In this document: piece by piece, positions 5,418 to 7,083 of the stretch
Layout of the letters: the number at the start of each line of letters is the position of its first letter
Position numbering within the stretch: position 1 is the first letter of the stretch
Assembly: GCA_029880775.1 (NCBI GenBank)
Contig: JAOUNV010000094.1
Location: 1-7,083 of the forward strand
Length of the DNA: 7,083 bases
Direction: 5' to 3'
Origin: Nitrospinota bacterium
Lineage (GTDB): Bacteria > Nitrospinota_A > UBA7883
Position numbers and translations under genes: made by a program
Notes under the pieces: model-generated
Databases searched by the model: none
Told to the model about the DNA's origin: nothing
Seen by the model: only the letters and a program-made list of their open reading frames with translations

Positions 5418-5480
5418 AGGCCAAGAAGGGGCGGGTGAAATAAAAACCAATCATGGCTCTTCCCAACAGGGGGGCTTATT

Positions 5481-5489
5481 TGGTAGAAT
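5481..5489 (+). promoter_or_regulatory. Candidate extended -10 promoter of secG
   Basis: TGGTAGAAT is an extended -10 (TGn followed by TAGAAT, one base from TATAAT). Transcription would begin near 5496, giving a leader of about 31 nt. The -35 region is poor. The secG ribosome-binding site AGGGA (5514-5518) lies 8 nt before the ATG. Confidence 0.4.
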
Positions 5490-5526
5490 CATCGTTTGCA
5501 AATGAATCAGAACAGGGAAAGCTAAA

Positions 5527-5967
5527 ATGTTGGTGACGATATTCACCGTCGTGCACATTGTCTCCGCGGTGGTAATGGTGGCGGTTATTCTATTTCTTCA
5601 GCAGGGCAAAGGCGCCCAGATCGGTTCCACGTTCGGTGGCTCCAGCCAGACTGTGTTCGGCTCCAGAGGCCCGGCAGGCGCCATGGCGAAAGTAACCACC
5701 GCCGCCGCTGTCGTGTTCATGGTTTCTTCCCTTGTTCTCTCCGCCCTCGGCAAGCAGCAGCTCTCCGAATCACTGATTACAGACGACGTGGCCCCGATGA
5801 CGTTACCCGTGACTTTGCCCGGTGAGGGAGAAGGCGCGCCAGGGGCTCCTGCAGGTGGGCCCGTGGCTCCGGTGGGGCCAGAAGATACGCAGTTCCAGGA
5901 ACAAGCCGGCGCGCCGGTGGGACCGGTGGACACGCCTCAGGAATCAACCGGCCCGGCGGGAAACTAG
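5527..5967 (+). CDS. secG: Preprotein translocase subunit SecG with long C-terminal tail
   Basis: 146 residues. SecG is the small two-helix subunit of the SecYEG inner-membrane protein channel and aids SecA-driven export. Helix 1 is about 3-24 and helix 2 about 55-75. Between them is the family signature LQQGKGAQIGSTFGGSSQTV (24-43) followed by FGSRGPA (44-50), which makes the assignment secure. Common SecG proteins are roughly 75-120 residues. This one carries a tail from about 80 to 146 rich in Pro, Gly, Ala, Glu and Val, with a duplicated motif, APVGPEDT (114-121) and APVGPVDT (129-136). Such low-complexity tails are frequent in SecG and are probably disordered. The start is fixed by AGGGA 8 nt upstream and by the short N-terminus before helix 1. 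The stop is 6 nt from the next gene, so the two are almost certainly cotranscribed. The usual tpiA/pgk neighbours are absent; a divergent nitroreductase lies upstream. Confidence 0.95.
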   Translation: MLVTIFTVVHIVSAVVMVAVILFLQQGKGAQIGSTFGGSSQTVFGSRGPAGAMAKVTTAAAVVFMVSSLVLSALGKQQLSESLITDDVAPMTLPVTLPGEGEGAPGAPAGGPVAPVGPEDTQFQEQAGAPVGPVDTPQESTGPAGN

Positions 5968-5973
5968 CCCGGC

Positions 5974-7083
5974 ATGGCGCGGTCCACTGCGCTTCTGGCT
6001 CTTCTGCCAGCCATGTTGCTGGCTGTGGGGGGCTGCGAGAAAACAAAATCCCAGGCTCCCGGCGCTACAGCGGCCGCTGAGGCCCCTTCCGCTCCTGTCA
6101 GGACTACACCCACCCCGGATGATTTCGGGGACGTGTTTATAGTTGGCTCCATAGGTGACGCGTCGAATCTGTTGCCGTATCTTTCGGGCGATTCCACCTC
6201 CAGCGAAATTTCCGACAAGGTTTTTTCCAGCCTGATAACTGTGGACAAGAATCAGGACCTGATTCCGAATCTGGCCAAGTCATGGGAAATATCGGAGGAT
6301 CAGAGGACCATCACCTTTCATCTGCGCGACGATGTGAAATGGCATGACGGGAAACCATGGACGAGCGCAGACCTGAAGTATCAATACGAGATGATGATTC
6401 ATCCCGATGTCCAATCCGCCTACAAGGAAACGTTTCTTCAAATGGAGGGTGTCCAGGCGCCAGACCCCCACACATTCGTTGTCACCTTCGCCGAGCCATA
6501 TTCGCCGGGGCTTAGCCGGCTGTCCGGTATGGGAGGGTTTCCCAGCCACCTGCTGAAGAAAACAAAACCGAAAGACCTGATAAAGTCGCCCCTGGCGCGC
6601 AAGCCGGTGGGGAATGGCCCATGGAAGTTCGTCAGTTGGGAAACTCAACAATCGATCATCCTGGAGGCGAACATTGGGCATTACAACCAGCCGATGATAG
6701 AGCGCTACATAATGCGCATGATCCCCGACACAGCTGTGCAGTTTCTGGAGCTGAAAGCGGGGAATATCGACAACATGGGGCTAAAGCCGCTACAGTTCCT
6801 GAAGCAGACAGATACCTCGTTTTTCAAGGAAAATTTCGTAAAGTACAAGTATCTGGGGCAGGGGTACACCTATTTGGGGTACAACCTGAAAAGGCCCATG
6901 TTCGAAGACAAACGGGTTCGACAGGCGCTCACCTACGCCATAAACAAAGAAGAGATAGTGGACGCGGCGCTGCTGGGCCTGGGCAAGCCCGCAACGGGGC
7001 CGATCAAGTATGGCACCTGGGCCTATAAGGACGACGTCAAACGGTATCCGTACAATCCGGCCATGGCCAAGAAGCTGATGGAT
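5974..7083 (+). CDS. Peptide ABC transporter substrate-binding lipoprotein, 3' part cut off
   Basis: 370 codons to the right edge without a stop. The N-terminus is a lipoprotein signal, MARSTALLALLPAMLLAVGGC, with Cys21 as the modified residue and E22 after it, consistent with outer-membrane sorting or a periplasmic anchor. An Ala/Pro/Thr linker (23-50) precedes the mature domain. SBP_bac_5 (OppA/DppA-like) landmarks are LIPNLAKSWEISEDQRTITF (96-115) continuing to HLRDDVKWHDGKPWTSADL (116-134), PVGNGPWKFVSWE (211-223), YLGYNLKRPMF (300-310) and DKRVRQALTYAINKEEIV (312-329). These proteins capture oligopeptides, nickel or other solutes for ABC import; the ligand cannot be read from this part. 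Members are usually 500-600 residues, so about a third is missing. The start at 5974 is 6 nt after secG; its ribosome-binding site is weak (GGCGGG 5955-5960, 13 nt away), so translation is probably coupled to secG. Permease genes would be expected downstream. Confidence 0.92.
   Translation, partial: MARSTALLALLPAMLLAVGGCEKTKSQAPGATAAAEAPSAPVRTTPTPDDFGDVFIVGSIGDASNLLPYLSGDSTSSEISDKVFSSLITVDKNQDLIPNLAKSWEISEDQRTITFHLRDDVKWHDGKPWTSADLKYQYEMMIHPDVQSAYKETFLQMEGVQAPDPHTFVVTFAEPYSPGLSRLSGMGGFPSHLLKKTKPKDLIKSPLARKPVGNGPWKFVSWETQQSIILEANIGHYNQPMIERYIMRMIPDTAVQFLELKAGNIDNMGLKPLQFLKQTDTSFFKENFVKYKYLGQGYTYLGYNLKRPMFEDKRVRQALTYAINKEEIVDAALLGLGKPATGPIKYGTWAYKDDVKRYPYNPAMAKKLMD

Noticed and set aside
660..5915. 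Three GGCGCGCC octamers (660, 5833, 5908) as a functional motif
   Set aside because: Two lie in the low-complexity Gly/Ala/Pro tail of SecG and are explained by its codons; three sites are too few to claim a signal separate from the GGCGCC excess.
1..7083. CRISPR array, toxin-antitoxin pair, restriction or other defence module
   Set aside because: No spaced direct repeats, no nuclease or toxin families and no reverse transcriptase seen; ankyrin plus phospholipase-like adjacency alone is not enough to claim a defence or effector system.

Overview
The window is ordinary-looking bacterial chromosome from a GC-rich Gram-negative organism. Evidence for this: SecG is present, a lipoprotein has Glu after the lipobox Cys (the usual outer-membrane sorting pattern), ribosome-binding sites are purine-rich, and the tRNA encodes its CCA end. 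I cannot fix the phylum. A free-living environmental proteobacterium or a Desulfobacterota/Nitrospinota-like lineage fits the gene content, but this is inference. The hexamer GGCGCC is conspicuously frequent throughout.

Layout, left to right. (1) 1-564, minus: the first 188 codons of an ankyrin-repeat protein that runs off the left edge. (2) 565-856: a divergent intergenic region with a short imperfect tandem repeat and a possible promoter. (3) 857-1924, plus: a zinc-dependent phospholipase C-like protein with an apparently complete metal-ligand set. (4) A leftward block: a nitroreductase (5369 to 4704), a GT39-type membrane glycosyltransferase with a C-terminal TPR domain (4711 to 2822, overlapping the nitroreductase by 8 nt), a small DUF1858 CxxC protein (2785 to 2576), tRNA-Ser(UGA) (2536 to 2451) and a four-helix CopD-like membrane protein (2429 to 1944). 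(5) A divergent promoter region, 5370-5526, with an operator-like palindrome. (6) A rightward pair: secG with a long Pro/Gly/Ala tail (5527-5967), then 6 nt later a lipoprotein peptide-binding protein of an Opp/Dpp ABC transporter (5974 to beyond the right edge).

How they may work together: secG and the solute-binding lipoprotein look like one transcription unit, probably continuing into transporter permeases outside the window. The nitroreductase and glycosyltransferase are probably translationally coupled, although their functions are not obviously related. The tRNA probably has its own promoter, and the CopD-like gene, only 21 nt downstream with no good ribosome-binding site, may depend on tRNA transcription and processing. 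I see no CRISPR array, transposase, integrase, toxin-antitoxin pair or recognisable defence system, and nothing that amounts to a convincing new system. The most useful leads are the TPR-glycosyltransferase fusion, the secG/peptide-binding pair with its tailed SecG, the tRNA/CopD-like arrangement and the GGCGCC excess.
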